A stretch of DNA of 64,000 bases from Limnobacter sp. CACIAM 66H1 (GTDB lineage Bacteria; Pseudomonadota; Gammaproteobacteria; Burkholderiales; Burkholderiaceae_B), in contig NZ_LUJK01000004.1 in the NCBI RefSeq assembly GCF_001601825.1, forward strand, positions 35,230 to 99,229. Reading direction: 5' to 3'. Below, one piece after another: positions 18,242 through 27,202 of this stretch. Positions within the stretch are counted from its first letter, which is position 1. The number at the start of each line of letters is the position of its first letter. Both the position numbers and the translations under genes were made by a program. A model generated the notes under the pieces. That model worked only from the letters and a program-made list of their open reading frames with translations, was not told the origin of the DNA and searched no databases.

Positions 18242-19363
18242 ATGAACCCAATGAAAGGAAAGCCGTTTGGCGAGGTGTTGGTGCGTTGGCAAAAACAGCA
18301 CGGCCGTCAAACCCTGCCATGGCAGCACACGGGAGATGCTTACAAGGTGTGGCTCAGTGAGGTGATGTTACAGCAAACCCAGGTGACCACCGTGCTGGGC
18401 TATTACAGCCGTTTTTTGCAGGCCTATCCAACCGTTTCAGATTTGGCCGCCGCACCGGAGCAGGATGTCATGCAGTTGTGGGCAGGTTTGGGTTACTACA
18501 CCCGCGCACGCAATTTGCATGCTTGTGCCAAGCAAGTCGTGACTCGTTTCGGGGGGCAGTTTCCGCGCACGGTAAGCGAACTTGAAAGTTTGCCCGGCAT
18601 AGGCCAGTCCACCGCGGGTGCAATCGCATCACTGGCCTATGGTGTGCAGGCGCCCATTCTGGATGGGAACGTAAAACGGGTGTTTTGCAGGTACTACGGC
18701 ATCGAAGGTTACCCGGAGCAAACCACGATCAAGAAAACTTTGTGGGGAATTGCCGATGCGAACGTGCCAGCCCAACAACCGGGAGTTTACAACCAGGCTT
18801 TGATGGATCTTGGGGCCACCTGTTGTGTACCACGCAACCCGGCGTGTTCAGCTTGCCCCTTGATGGAAAGCTGTGTGGCCTTGCGAAAGGGCATGGTGAA
18901 TTTGTTGCCGACACCAAAGCCTAAAAAGGTCCGACCTGAATTGCATTTCCTCAGCTTGGTTGTGGATGATGAGGAAGGTGGAGTGCTGCTGGAACTACAA
19001 ACTGACAAAGGTGTTTGGCAAGGTTTGTGGACCACACCTTTTGTAGCTTGCGACAGTCAACTTGATTGTGAGGGCCTCACCGGAATTGCAACATCCTGGG
19101 TTGAACATTATGGCTTGCAGGCGCACCGTGCCGAAATTGAGCGACAGTTGACTGGTTTGCAGGGCCAACCTTGGCTGGTGCATGAATTAACTCACCGAAA
19201 AATGCATTTCAAGGTGTTGCGCCTGACGGTGCCTGGTTCCTGGGCAGCTTGCTACCCAATCAGTGACAAGCCCGTGCCAAAAATAGTGCACAAATTGCTG
19301 GACCAGGCGCGGGTATTAACCCAGGCTGCGGTGCCGAAGCAAAACACTCTCGATCTCGGGTAG
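18242..19363 (+). CDS. mutY: A/G-specific adenine glycosylase MutY
   Basis: A 373-residue glycosylase that removes adenine mispaired with 8-oxoguanine. It shows the helix-hairpin-helix LPGIGQSTAGAIAS, the catalytic aspartate in ILDGNVKRV, and the [4Fe-4S] cluster pattern C-x6-C-x2-C-x5-C (in the stretch CVPRNPACSACPLMESC). The C-terminal NUDIX-like domain that reads 8-oxoG is present. The first ATG at 18242 or the one at 18251 could start. Its last 48 bp overlap the 3' end of convergent rapZ. Confidence 0.95.
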   Translation: MNPMKGKPFGEVLVRWQKQHGRQTLPWQHTGDAYKVWLSEVMLQQTQVTTVLGYYSRFLQAYPTVSDLAAAPEQDVMQLWAGLGYYTRARNLHACAKQVVTRFGGQFPRTVSELESLPGIGQSTAGAIASLAYGVQAPILDGNVKRVFCRYYGIEGYPEQTTIKKTLWGIADANVPAQQPGVYNQALMDLGATCCVPRNPACSACPLMESCVALRKGMVNLLPTPKPKKVRPELHFLSLVVDDEEGGVLLELQTDKGVWQGLWTTPFVACDSQLDCEGLTGIATSWVEHYGLQAHRAEIERQLTGLQGQPWLVHELTHRKMHFKVLRLTVPGSWAACYPISDKPVPKIVHKLLDQARVLTQAAVPKQNTLDLG

Positions 19364-20176
19364 TGGATCGGCGGTAAAGCGTTTGGCCAGTGTCTCGGCC
19401 ACATACACAGAGCGGTGTTGTCCGCCGGTGCAGCCAATGGCCACCGTCACGTAGCTGCGTTGTTCATTCAAGTAAGACGGCAACCATCTTCTCAAATAGG
19501 TTTCGATGTCGCTGATCATTGGATTGCTTCGATCATCAGCCTGGATGTAACGTTGAACTTCCACATCCTTACCTGTCAGGGGACGCAGGCTTTTGTCGTA
19601 ATAAGGATTGCTCAGGCAGCGCACATCAAACACCAGGTCAGCATCCGAGGGCAAGCCTTTCTTGAAGCCGAAAGTTTCAAATACCAAGGTGAGTTTGGCC
19701 GATTCTTCTTCGACGGTTTCAAGCACCCAGCGCCTCAGCACATTGGGTTGCAGGGCTGAGGTGTCAATGCAGCTCGCAATGTTTCTGAGGGGCTCGAGCG
19801 CTTCGCGTTCCGCATCCACACATTCCTGCACGGTGGCCTGTTCGCCAAGGCGAGCGCTCATGGGGTGGCGTCGGCGACTTTCCGAGTAGCGCGTGATCAG
19901 GGTTTCATCGTCTGCATCCAGAAACAGAATGCGGACATCGGTGCCTTCGGCTTTCAAAGCCTGAATGATTTGGGGTACATCGATGATGTCCCGCCCTGTG
20001 CGTGCGTCGGCCGCAATCGCAATTTGAGAAATTCCCTCGGCGGAGAGGCGTTCAATGACTTGCGGAATAAAAGAAGGCGGCAGGTTGTCGACGCAGTAAA
20101 AATGGGCGTCTTCCAGCGCACGAATTGCGACTGATTTCCCGGAGCCCGAAAGGCCGGTGACCAACACCACTTTCAT
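19316..20176 (-). CDS. rapZ: RNase adapter protein RapZ
   Basis: A 286-residue P-loop protein with Walker A GLSGSGKS at residues 8-15. In enterobacteria RapZ binds GlcN6P and directs RNase E to the sRNA GlmZ; in betaproteobacteria the role is less known, and here it lies next to HPr kinase and PtsN. The ATG at 20176 follows the hprK stop by one base and gives the standard MKVVLVTG start; an ATG at 20185 overlapping hprK would add three residues. The C-terminal region with CTGGQHRSV is intact. Confidence 0.93.
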   Translation of the reverse strand: MKVVLVTGLSGSGKSVAIRALEDAHFYCVDNLPPSFIPQVIERLSAEGISQIAIAADARTGRDIIDVPQIIQALKAEGTDVRILFLDADDETLITRYSESRRRHPMSARLGEQATVQECVDAEREALEPLRNIASCIDTSALQPNVLRRWVLETVEEESAKLTLVFETFGFKKGLPSDADLVFDVRCLSNPYYDKSLRPLTGKDVEVQRYIQADDRSNPMISDIETYLRRWLPSYLNEQRSYVTVAIGCTGGQHRSVYVAETLAKRFTADPLPEIESVLLRHRSLG

Positions 20177-20177
20177 G

Positions 20178-21161
20178 TTAATCATGTCCCATGTCCGCTT
20201 CCGTGTCAGGGTCCACCTGAAGATGATCGATACCACCGAGTTCGGTGAGCATGGCTTTCTGTTGACGCACCATGAATTCGTCCAGCGTATTGATGCCCCG
20301 CATCTGCAAAATGGTGTTGCGCACCGCTGCTTCCAGAAGCACCGCGAGGTTGCGGCCGGCCGCCACTGGCAATATGGCTTTGCGAATGGGCAAACCCAGC
20401 ACTTCCTGGAATTGCTGCTCGGTGACCAGGCGTTCCTGGTGTAATTCAAGCGAAGCTTTGCGTACAAGGTGGACGATCAGTTTTAACCGCATTTTCCGGC
20501 GTACGGCCGTTTCACCAAAAATGGCCTTGATGTCGAGCAAGCCTACGCCGCGTACTTCCATCAGGTTACGAATCAGTTCCGGGCAGCGTCCCTCAATCAG
20601 ATTGGGGGCCACGCGCGAGAATTCCACCACATCGTCGGCTACCAAACCGTGGCCACGCGAAATCAATTCCAGGCCCAGTTCGCTTTTGCCCAAGCCGGAT
20701 TCGCCGCAAATGAGCACACCCATGCCAAGCACGTCCATGAACACACCATGCATCATGGTGGTGGGGGCGAGCCATTTGTTGATGTATACGCGCAGAAAGT
20801 CGATGATCTCGGCTGCCGACAACGGCGTGGCCAGCAGGGGAATGTTTGATTCGTCGCAGGCGGCTTTTAAAAGGGCGTGAGGCTGAAATGATTCAGCCAC
20901 GATGATTGCAGGCGGATCGCCTTCGATAAGCTTGTCAATTTGGTGCTGTTTGCGCTCGTCGCTGATGCGAGCGAAGTATTCGATTTCCTGGCGACCAAAC
21001 ACCTGGATTCGACCGGGGTGAATGGTGTTGAGGTGGCCCACAAGATCAGAGGAAGCAAAACACTGAAGATCCAGGTGGCGGTCACCACCATTTAAACCGG
21101 CCAGCCAGTCAAGCTTGAGTTTGTTGCGGTTGGCTTCGATCAGTTCTTTCAGTTGCTTCAC
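20178..21161 (-). CDS. hprK: HPr kinase/phosphorylase
   Basis: A 327-residue bifunctional enzyme that phosphorylates and dephosphorylates HPr on a serine. The P-loop GESGLGKS is at residues 153-160, the catalytic His at about 138 (MMHGVF), and the acidic pair at about 176-177 (ADDVVEF); the HprK signature GVGLLDI follows. In proteobacteria without a sugar PTS, HprK works with PtsN and HPr in metabolic signalling. ptsN lies 4 bp upstream and rapZ abuts it downstream. Confidence 0.95.
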   Translation of the reverse strand: MKQLKELIEANRNKLKLDWLAGLNGGDRHLDLQCFASSDLVGHLNTIHPGRIQVFGRQEIEYFARISDERKQHQIDKLIEGDPPAIIVAESFQPHALLKAACDESNIPLLATPLSAAEIIDFLRVYINKWLAPTTMMHGVFMDVLGMGVLICGESGLGKSELGLELISRGHGLVADDVVEFSRVAPNLIEGRCPELIRNLMEVRGVGLLDIKAIFGETAVRRKMRLKLIVHLVRKASLELHQERLVTEQQFQEVLGLPIRKAILPVAAGRNLAVLLEAAVRNTILQMRGINTLDEFMVRQQKAMLTELGGIDHLQVDPDTEADMGHD

Positions 21162-21165
21162 AGGC

Positions 21166-21636
21166 TTAACTCGCGGGTTGGTAGGGCTCCCAGTTGGCGA
21201 TCAGTTGGTGAGTGGCGCCGGGGTCGGATTCTGTCATGAGTTTCTCACGGAAATCTTTGTCAGACAGCATTTGAGCCAGTTCTGACAGTATATCCAGATG
21301 ATGCTGGTTTGCGCTTTCGGGCACCAGCAAAAACATGAGCAGCTTGACGGGTTGCCCATCAGGGGCATCAAAAGGGATTGGGTCTTGTACCCGCACCAGT
21401 GAGGCAATCGGTTCGCGCAAGCCTTTGATGCGGCCATGCGGTACGGCCACCTGCTGGCCAAGGCCAGTGGAGCCCAAACGTTCACGTGCAAACAGGCTGT
21501 CAAACACCTTGGATCTTGCGATGCCCTGGTTGTTCTCGAACACCAAACCGGCTTGCTCAAACACGCGCTTTTTGCTGGTGACCTGTGTGTCCAACAATAT
21601 GTTGGATGGTGGAAGTAGATTTGCGATCAAGTTCAT
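21166..21636 (-). CDS. ptsN: Nitrogen-PTS EIIA component (PtsN)
   Basis: A 156-residue EIIA-Ntr protein with the phospho-accepting His67 in QVAVPHGRIKG. It takes phosphate from PtsP/PtsO (not in the window) and regulates potassium uptake and nitrogen responses. The region between hpf and rpoN-side genes and this one keeps the proteobacterial order rpoN-hpf-ptsN-hprK-rapZ. A terminator lies upstream, between it and hpf, so it may have its own promoter. Confidence 0.94.
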   Translation of the reverse strand: MNLIANLLPPSNILLDTQVTSKKRVFEQAGLVFENNQGIARSKVFDSLFARERLGSTGLGQQVAVPHGRIKGLREPIASLVRVQDPIPFDAPDGQPVKLLMFLLVPESANQHHLDILSELAQMLSDKDFREKLMTESDPGATHQLIANWEPYQPAS

Positions 21637-21696
21637 CGCTGTTGATTCCTGAGACCCGCTTCTAATCGTGGGGCCGATTATACGCCATAAAAACAG

Positions 21697-21724
21697 AAAA
21701 GGCGGACTGAAGTCCGCCTTTTGA
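21697..21724 (-). terminator. Rho-independent terminator after hpf
   Basis: Twelve-base arms AAAAGGCGGACT/AGTCCGCCTTTT (21697-21708 and 21711-21722) form a stem with a very short loop, 23 bp past the hpf stop. T/A tracts on both sides could let it act in both directions. Confidence 0.85.
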
Positions 21725-21746
21725 TTTTCCCTGAAATTACAGAGGT

Positions 21747-22076
21747 TTATTCAGCTTCTTCGACCACCTGGTGTTTCATGGGGGTGTGGTTGTGGTTGGT
21801 CAGTTTGTCTTTGTGACGCAGTACCTGGCGATCCAGTTTGTCAGCCAGCGCGTCGATGGCTGCGTAAAGGTTTTCATGACTTGCTTCAGCGTGAATGTCT
21901 TTGCCGCGGACGTGCAGCGTAACATCTGCCCTTTGAACCAGCTTGACCACCGAGATGGTCACCGATGCATCAATGACGTGATCAAAATGCCTTTTCACCC
22001 GATCCAGTTTTTCGATGACATAGTTTCGAATTGCTGGGGTAACTTCCAGATGATGACCATTGATGTTCAAGTTCAT
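21747..22076 (-). CDS. hpf: Ribosome hibernation promoting factor (short HPF)
   Basis: A 109-residue HPF/YfiA-fold protein (MNLNINGHHLEVTPAIRN-type start) with conserved basic patches in KLDRVKRHF and ADVTLHVRGKDIHAEA. It binds the 30S decoding region and silences ribosomes in stationary phase; the short form causes 100S dimers only with RMF or at all in species lacking it. It lies 40 bp downstream of rpoN and ends at a strong terminator. Confidence 0.93.
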   Translation of the reverse strand: MNLNINGHHLEVTPAIRNYVIEKLDRVKRHFDHVIDASVTISVVKLVQRADVTLHVRGKDIHAEASHENLYAAIDALADKLDRQVLRHKDKLTNHNHTPMKHQVVEEAE

Positions 22077-22116
22077 AAGGTATCTCCTTTCGTTGCTGCG
22101 GGGGGAAGCTTTACAT

Positions 22117-23637
22117 TTAAAGCGACTTGCGCATGTTCACCGGGGGTATTTTCAGTGATTCCCGGTATTTAGCGACCGTGCGTCTTGCGACCACGATGCC
22201 CTGTTGACCGAGTAGGTCGGCGATTTGGCTGTCAGATATCGGCTGCTTGGCGTCCTCCGCAGAAATCAGTTGCTTGATGAGTGCACGGATGGCCGTGCTG
22301 GAAGCCTGACCACCTGAGTCGGTGGAAACATGACTTCCGAAGAAATACTTTAGCTCAACCAACCCATAGGGCGTCAACATATATTTTTGCGTGGTAACCC
22401 TTGACACGGTCGATTCATGCAGACCCAAAAGATCGGCAATTTCCCGCAGAACCAAGGGCTGCATTGCGATTTCGCCGTGATTGAAGTAGCCGATTTGACG
22501 TTCTACGATGGCTTGGCTCACCCGTAAAATAGTGTCAAATCGCTGCTGAACGTTTTTTAACAACCAGCGGGCCTCTTGAAGGTGGGCACTCAATTGGGCA
22601 CTTTGGCCCCGGTGAGACCGCAAAATCGAGGCGTACATCTCATTGATTCGAATTTTCGGCATCACGTCCGGGTTCAACTGCACGTGCCACTGGCCGTTGA
22701 GTTTTTTGACGATCACGTCGGGCACAACATGATCATCATCGATGCGACGAAAGCGTGCACCAGGGAACGGCTCAAGTGAGCGGATGATCTGATGGCATGT
22801 TTTCAGCATGTCTTCATCCACGTTCAACGCTTTTTTCAGTTTGCTGAAGTCGCGTTGGGCAAGCAAACCCAGATGGTCGCTGATGATCAGTTGGCAGTTA
22901 CTGTACAGGCTCGGCTGGCAGGTGATGTCTTGCCGCTGGGCCAGTTGCAGCAACAGGCACTCCGCGGCGTTGCGCGCACCCACGCCAGGTGGGTCAAAGC
23001 TTTGCAGCAGGCGCAAGGCAGCGCTGAGTTCCTCGAATTCCAGGTCGGGCTCATCTTGAAGGGTTTCCCACAGGTCTTCAAGTTCAACGGTCAGGTAACC
23101 ATCGTCGCTGAGGTAGTCAATCAGCCACAGCACCAGGTTTTTGTCTCGTTCGCTGGCCTGTGTCATTCGCAACTGGTCGATCAAGTGCTGGTGCAGGCTG
23201 CTGTCCGGCGCGGCCAGTTGTAAACCGGGTTTCTCTTCATCCCCATCGGCACTCGCGCCGCTGTTGTCGCGCCAATCGCCTTCCCAGTTGTCCTGGATGG
23301 AGTCGATGGTTTCGCGTTGAACAATTTCTTCGCTTTGATTGTCTTGCTCAGCCTGCTGGTCGCTGACTGGTTCACTGACTTTTCGGGGGTCGGGTTCGGC
23401 CTCAAAGCTGTCGCCCTGAGGCTCGTGCAGTTCACCATTGCTGCTGTCCAGGCTAAGCGTGCGTTCGCCCTCCACAGCTTCTTCGTCAGCCAGTTCCAGC
23501 AAAGGGTTCTCGGCCAGCGCCTGCTGGATTTCCTGTTGCAACTCAAGCGTAGACAACTGCAGCAAGCGGATGGACTGCTGCAGCTGCGGCGTGAGCGTGA
23601 GGTTTTGTGAAACTTTAAGCTGAAGGGATTGTTTCAT
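22117..23637 (-). CDS. rpoN: RNA polymerase sigma-54 factor
   Basis: A 506-residue RpoN with the glutamine-rich activator-responsive region I (residues 1-50, [17 protein letters not shown]), an acidic region II (about 60-150), the core-binding domain, the helix-turn-helix near residues 385-405 ([12 protein letters not shown]) and the RpoN box [10 protein letters not shown] at 484-493. It reads -24/-12 promoters with enhancer-binding activators. It follows lptB after 12 bp, as in most proteobacteria. Confidence 0.97.
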   Translation of the reverse strand: MKQSLQLKVSQNLTLTPQLQQSIRLLQLSTLELQQEIQQALAENPLLELADEEAVEGERTLSLDSSNGELHEPQGDSFEAEPDPRKVSEPVSDQQAEQDNQSEEIVQRETIDSIQDNWEGDWRDNSGASADGDEEKPGLQLAAPDSSLHQHLIDQLRMTQASERDKNLVLWLIDYLSDDGYLTVELEDLWETLQDEPDLEFEELSAALRLLQSFDPPGVGARNAAECLLLQLAQRQDITCQPSLYSNCQLIISDHLGLLAQRDFSKLKKALNVDEDMLKTCHQIIRSLEPFPGARFRRIDDDHVVPDVIVKKLNGQWHVQLNPDVMPKIRINEMYASILRSHRGQSAQLSAHLQEARWLLKNVQQRFDTILRVSQAIVERQIGYFNHGEIAMQPLVLREIADLLGLHESTVSRVTTQKYMLTPYGLVELKYFFGSHVSTDSGGQASSTAIRALIKQLISAEDAKQPISDSQIADLLGQQGIVVARRTVAKYRESLKIPPVNMRKSL

Positions 23638-23649
23638 GGGGTTTCAGCT

Positions 23650-24406
23650 TTACATCCTGAAGTGTTCGCCAAGGTATACACGGCGGACATCGTCATTTTT
23701 TACAATTTGCTCTGGACTGCCCGAGGCCAGCACCCGGCCGGCACTGATGATGTAAGCGCGGTCACAGATACCCAAGGTTTCGCGCACATTGTGGTCGGTG
23801 ATTAACACGCCGATGCCTTTGGATTTTAAAAAGGCCACAATGCGCTGAATTTCCAGCACAGCGATTGGATCTACGCCAGCAAAGGGCTCATCCAGCAACA
23901 CAAACCGAGGTTGGCTTCCCAAAGCGCGGGCAATTTCGAGGCGGCGGCGTTCGCCACCCGAGAGGGAGGCCGCCAGCGAGGTGCGAATGTGCCCGATTTG
24001 CAGATCATCCAGCAGGTCTTCTACTGCCTGATCCACTGTTTTGTCCTTGGGTGGATTGATTTCCAGCACCGCACGAATGTTTTCTTCCACTGTCAGCTTG
24101 CGAAACACCGAGGCTTCTTGGGGGAAGATAGGAAAGACCCGCCCGAGCGCGTTCGTGAATGGGTTGCAAGGTGATATCCCGGCCTTCCAGGCAAATGTTG
24201 CCCTCGTCGGCGCTGACCAATCCCACGATCATGTAGAAGCACGTTGTTTTACCCGCGCCATTGGGGCCCAGCAGGCCGACCACTTCACCAGTGTCCACAT
24301 GTAGCGAAACATCTTCAATCACGCGTTTGCTTCGGTAGGCTTTGCGAAGGCTAAGCGCCTGAAGTCGACCCTGTCCTGTCAAGGTGTGTGCTGGGGTGTT
24401 GCTCAC
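23650..24406 (-). pseudogene. lptB: LPS export ABC ATPase LptB, frameshifted in a G run
   Basis: Two overlapping minus-strand frames together give a full LptB of about 250 residues. The first frame holds Walker A GPNGAGKTT (about 47-55) and reaches GLSYLP; the second starts with [11 protein letters not shown] and holds the signature [15 protein letters not shown], Walker [12 protein letters not shown] and the switch histidine. One extra G in the run 24120-24124 causes the break; with four G the text reads [12 protein letters not shown], the standard LptB sequence. LptB powers LPS extraction by LptFG and is normally essential, so a sequencing error is likelier than true loss. Confidence 0.88.
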
Positions 24407-24984
24407 TTGCTGCTCCCTTTAGGAGTGGGCTCAGGCGTGGGTTCTGTCGCTTGGGTTTTTGGTTTGATCACTGCCTGCACGCGGGAAGAGCCACTGCTGT
24501 TGGGTGTGCCCACTACATTCAGGAATTCTGTGTTTTGCTCATAGGTAATTTTGGTACCCGAAATTGATTCGGTCAGCTGACCATTGGTGCTTTTTTGAAT
24601 GCTGGCTGCGCCAGTCAAGGTCACTACCGATTTATTGCCGTCGAATTCAATGGTGTTGCCGGTGCCGTTGATCAACAACACCTCATTTGGCTTGTCCGAA
24701 TCGCGCTGCTGCTTGAAGCGGGCGGGTTTTCCTTCCACTGTGGCAAACTGGGTTCCATCGCTGCGTTCTGTCAGAGTCAGTTTGTCGCCGCGAATCACCA
24801 GGCTTCCACGCGTTAGCAGTACGTTGCCAGTAAACACGTTCACATTTGACTTTTCGTTGTAAGTCATCTGGTTGGCATCGATGGTCGTGGGTTGTTGTTT
24901 GTCTGATTCCAATGCAAGCGCGCTCAGCCCGAGGGCCAGTGCGGGCGCAGCCAGTGCGAGGGAAATCCATGAAGAGCGTTTCAT
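24403..24984 (-). CDS. lptA: LPS transport periplasmic protein LptA
   Basis: A 193-residue periplasmic OstA-fold protein with a signal peptide (about residues 1-25, ending ALALE). The beta-jellyroll strands IDANQMTYNEK, FTGNVLLTRGSLVIRGDKLTL are typical. LptA oligomers bridge LptC at the inner membrane to LptD. The C-terminus is proline/threonine-rich and low complexity (about 170-193). The stop overlaps the lptB start by 4 bp, and the start overlaps the lptC stop by 4 bp. Confidence 0.92.
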   Translation of the reverse strand: MKRSSWISLALAAPALALGLSALALESDKQQPTTIDANQMTYNEKSNVNVFTGNVLLTRGSLVIRGDKLTLTERSDGTQFATVEGKPARFKQQRDSDKPNEVLLINGTGNTIEFDGNKSVVTLTGAASIQKSTNGQLTESISGTKITYEQNTEFLNVVGTPNSSGSSRVQAVIKPKTQATEPTPEPTPKGSSK

Positions 24985-25568
24985 CGTTTGGCCTCTATGC
25001 GAAACTTGACCGACCCTTGGGCCGTCAATTCTCCAGTGTCGTTGTTCAGCGTGGCACCTTGTGCTTCAAACCGTTGGCCCGGGCGGGTCACCAGCACATT
25101 CTTGTCGGTTGAAATTTCATTGGTGATGTTGTCGATTCGTATTTCTTCAGATTTCATGGTGGTCAGCAGCCCTTCGTTTTGACTGGTCACCACCACGTTG
25201 TCCCGCAAGAAAATTTCGTCAGTGTCAAGCAAGTACACACCTTTTTTGGCATTGCCTTTGATCATGCCATTGCCCGATTCAAACTGTTCCAGTTCGGGCT
25301 CGGTAATATTCCACACGTTGCCTTGCGGAATGTGCTCGGCTGCGCTGCTGCGGATGATTGAATATTTATTTTCAGCAAGGTCATGGCTTTGTACTGAAAA
25401 ATTGCGCAGGTAGTAATCGCTGCTGGTCGGGTCGCTTTTGCCGCTGGCATTGAACAGGCTGAGTTCGGACTGAATCGCAAACCAGTATGAGGTGGCAGCG
25501 AGTGCGAACGTGAGCAGCAGCGGAATGAACTGCGATATCAGATTGAAAAAAGCCGCAACGGGTTTCAC
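24981..25568 (-). CDS. lptC: LPS export protein LptC
   Basis: A bitopic inner-membrane protein that passes LPS from LptBFG to LptA. I choose GTG at 25568, which overlaps the kdsC stop as GTGA and gives about 195 residues with the membrane segment at the very N-terminus (about residues 9-28), as in LptC. An ATG at 25622 would add 18 residues and overlap kdsC by 58 bp. The periplasmic part has the expected OstA-like strands (DEIFLRDNVVVTSQNEG, SEEIRIDNITNEI). Confidence 0.88.
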   Translation of the reverse strand: MKPVAAFFNLISQFIPLLLTFALAATSYWFAIQSELSLFNASGKSDPTSSDYYLRNFSVQSHDLAENKYSIIRSSAAEHIPQGNVWNITEPELEQFESGNGMIKGNAKKGVYLLDTDEIFLRDNVVVTSQNEGLLTTMKSEEIRIDNITNEISTDKNVLVTRPGQRFEAQGATLNNDTGELTAQGSVKFRIEAKR

Positions 25569-26104
25569 GATGCTTCCCAAGGGTTTTGATAGCCGGCTTG
25601 GTGACTCAAAATGAAGTCGCACAATTCGCGGGCCGCACCATCGCCAGGTGGACGGGTGTTAATCCAGTTGGCGGCGTTTTTCATGGCCGCTGGTGAGTGC
25701 TGAGTGGTGGCGGCCAGGGCTACCTGCTTCAGCACCGGATAGTCGGGCCAATCGTCTCCGAAAAAACCGCATTCGCTCCATTCAAGCCCCAATAGTTGAC
25801 GTATGTCGTCGTAGGCCTGCAGTTTGGTTTTGCAACCTTGAACCAGTTGGTAGATACCAAGGTCCTTGGCACGTTTTTCCACAATGACGCTTGAGCGGGC
25901 AGTGATCCAGATCACCTTGATGCCATGGTCCATCAGCAATCGAAGACCCTGACCATCAAACACACTGAAGCGTTTCATGACCTCGCCTTCATTGCCGAAG
26001 TACAGGCCACCGTCAGTCAAAGTTCCATCTACATCAAAGCCCATCAGCTTAATTTGCGCAGCTGCTTGGGCAGCCGTGGGTTGGCGGTCGGTCAAAGGAT
26101 CCAT
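25565..26104 (-). CDS. kdsC: 3-deoxy-D-manno-octulosonate 8-phosphate phosphatase KdsC
   Basis: A 179-residue HAD-superfamily phosphatase that makes free Kdo for LPS inner core. The nucleophile motif FDVDGTLTDGG holds Asp24 and Asp26; ITARSS is motif II, KRAKDLG the lysine region, and FFGDDWPDYP the metal-binding aspartates. There is no cap domain, as for the tetrameric KdsC group. Start and kdsD stop share a base (TAATG), pointing to coupled translation. Confidence 0.94.
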   Translation of the reverse strand: MDPLTDRQPTAAQAAAQIKLMGFDVDGTLTDGGLYFGNEGEVMKRFSVFDGQGLRLLMDHGIKVIWITARSSVIVEKRAKDLGIYQLVQGCKTKLQAYDDIRQLLGLEWSECGFFGDDWPDYPVLKQVALAATTQHSPAAMKNAANWINTRPPGDGAARELCDFILSHQAGYQNPWEAS

Positions 26105-27096
26105 TACACCACCTTGGCTTCAAACAGGTCATGGAAATTCAGGGCACCGACAATGTGCCCTTGCTCGTCCGTTACCACCACTTGGCTAATGTGGCTGACC
26201 TCCATCATGCGAACCGCCTCTACGGCCAATTTGTCGGGCGAAATGCATTTGGGCGCACTGTTCATGACTTCACTCACCAACAAACCTCGCAAATCCAGGC
26301 CCTGTTCGATCAGGCGACGCAGGTCCCCATCGGTGAAAACGCCCAATAGTTTGTTGTTGGCGCCGACTACTGCGGTCATGCCCAAGCCTTTTTTGGTGAT
26401 TTCCAGTATGGCGCTGGATATGCTGGCCGATGGCGACACAGTGGGAATTCGATCGCCTTTGCGCATCACATCGCTGACATGAGTCAGCAGTTTGCGGCCC
26501 AGGCTGCCACCAGGATGCGAGAGTGCAAAGTCTTCTTCGCTGAAACCGCGCGCCTTGAGAACCACCACGGCGAGGGCGTCGCCCAAGGCCAGCGCCGCAG
26601 TTGTACTGGCTGTGGGCGCCAAATTCAGGGGGCAGGCTTCCTTTTCAACACCACAATCCAACACCAGGTCGGCCTGGCGAGCGAGTGCTGAATCGAGTTT
26701 TCCGGTCATCGCGACTATTTTGGCGCCCCGACGCGCAATGGCTGGTAGCACTGCCACCAATTCTTCGGTGTTGCCGGAGTTGGACAGGGCAATCACCACG
26801 TCTTCCTGGGTGATCATCCCCAAATCGCCATGGGAGGCCTCAGTGGCATGCACGAAAAATGAGGGAGTGCCGGTACTTGCAAAGGTGGCCGCAATTTTTT
26901 TGGCAATGAGGCCCGACTTGCCCACACCAATCAAGATAACCCGTCCCTTGCAGTTCAGTATGGCGGTGGTGGCTTGGCTGAACTGCTGATTCAAGCGCTC
27001 GGCGAGCGCCGAGACAGCTTGTGCTTCAATGGCGAGCGCCTCCCTGGCCATGGCCAGAAAATCGTGCTTGTCATTATTCGACGGTGTTTTTGACAT
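26104..27096 (-). CDS. kdsD: Arabinose-5-phosphate isomerase KdsD
   Basis: A 330-residue aldose-ketose isomerase that converts ribulose 5-phosphate to arabinose 5-phosphate, the first Kdo precursor. It has an N-terminal SIS sugar-phosphate domain (about 45-180, with GVGKSGLIAKKIAATFASTG) and a C-terminal CBS pair (about 210-325). It heads a kdsD-kdsC-lptC-lptA-lptB-rpoN-hpf string with tight junctions, linking Kdo supply to LPS export. Confidence 0.95.
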   Translation of the reverse strand: MSKTPSNNDKHDFLAMAREALAIEAQAVSALAERLNQQFSQATTAILNCKGRVILIGVGKSGLIAKKIAATFASTGTPSFFVHATEASHGDLGMITQEDVVIALSNSGNTEELVAVLPAIARRGAKIVAMTGKLDSALARQADLVLDCGVEKEACPLNLAPTASTTAALALGDALAVVVLKARGFSEEDFALSHPGGSLGRKLLTHVSDVMRKGDRIPTVSPSASISSAILEITKKGLGMTAVVGANNKLLGVFTDGDLRRLIEQGLDLRGLLVSEVMNSAPKCISPDKLAVEAVRMMEVSHISQVVVTDEQGHIVGALNFHDLFEAKVV

Positions 27097-27202
27097 GGTA
27101 GACCCTGATAGACTTAAGCAACTTTAGTGCTTGAGGCTGTTTTCTTTTCAGGGCAGTATAGCAAAGCGCGTGCCAATTCTCTTCACTTCCTAAGCATTAA
27201 AC

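Noticed and set aside
24100..24140. Programmed ribosomal frameshift in lptB
   Set aside because: The site lacks a slippery heptamer of known type and a downstream stimulator; no lptB is known to use recoding, so a sequencing error is favoured.
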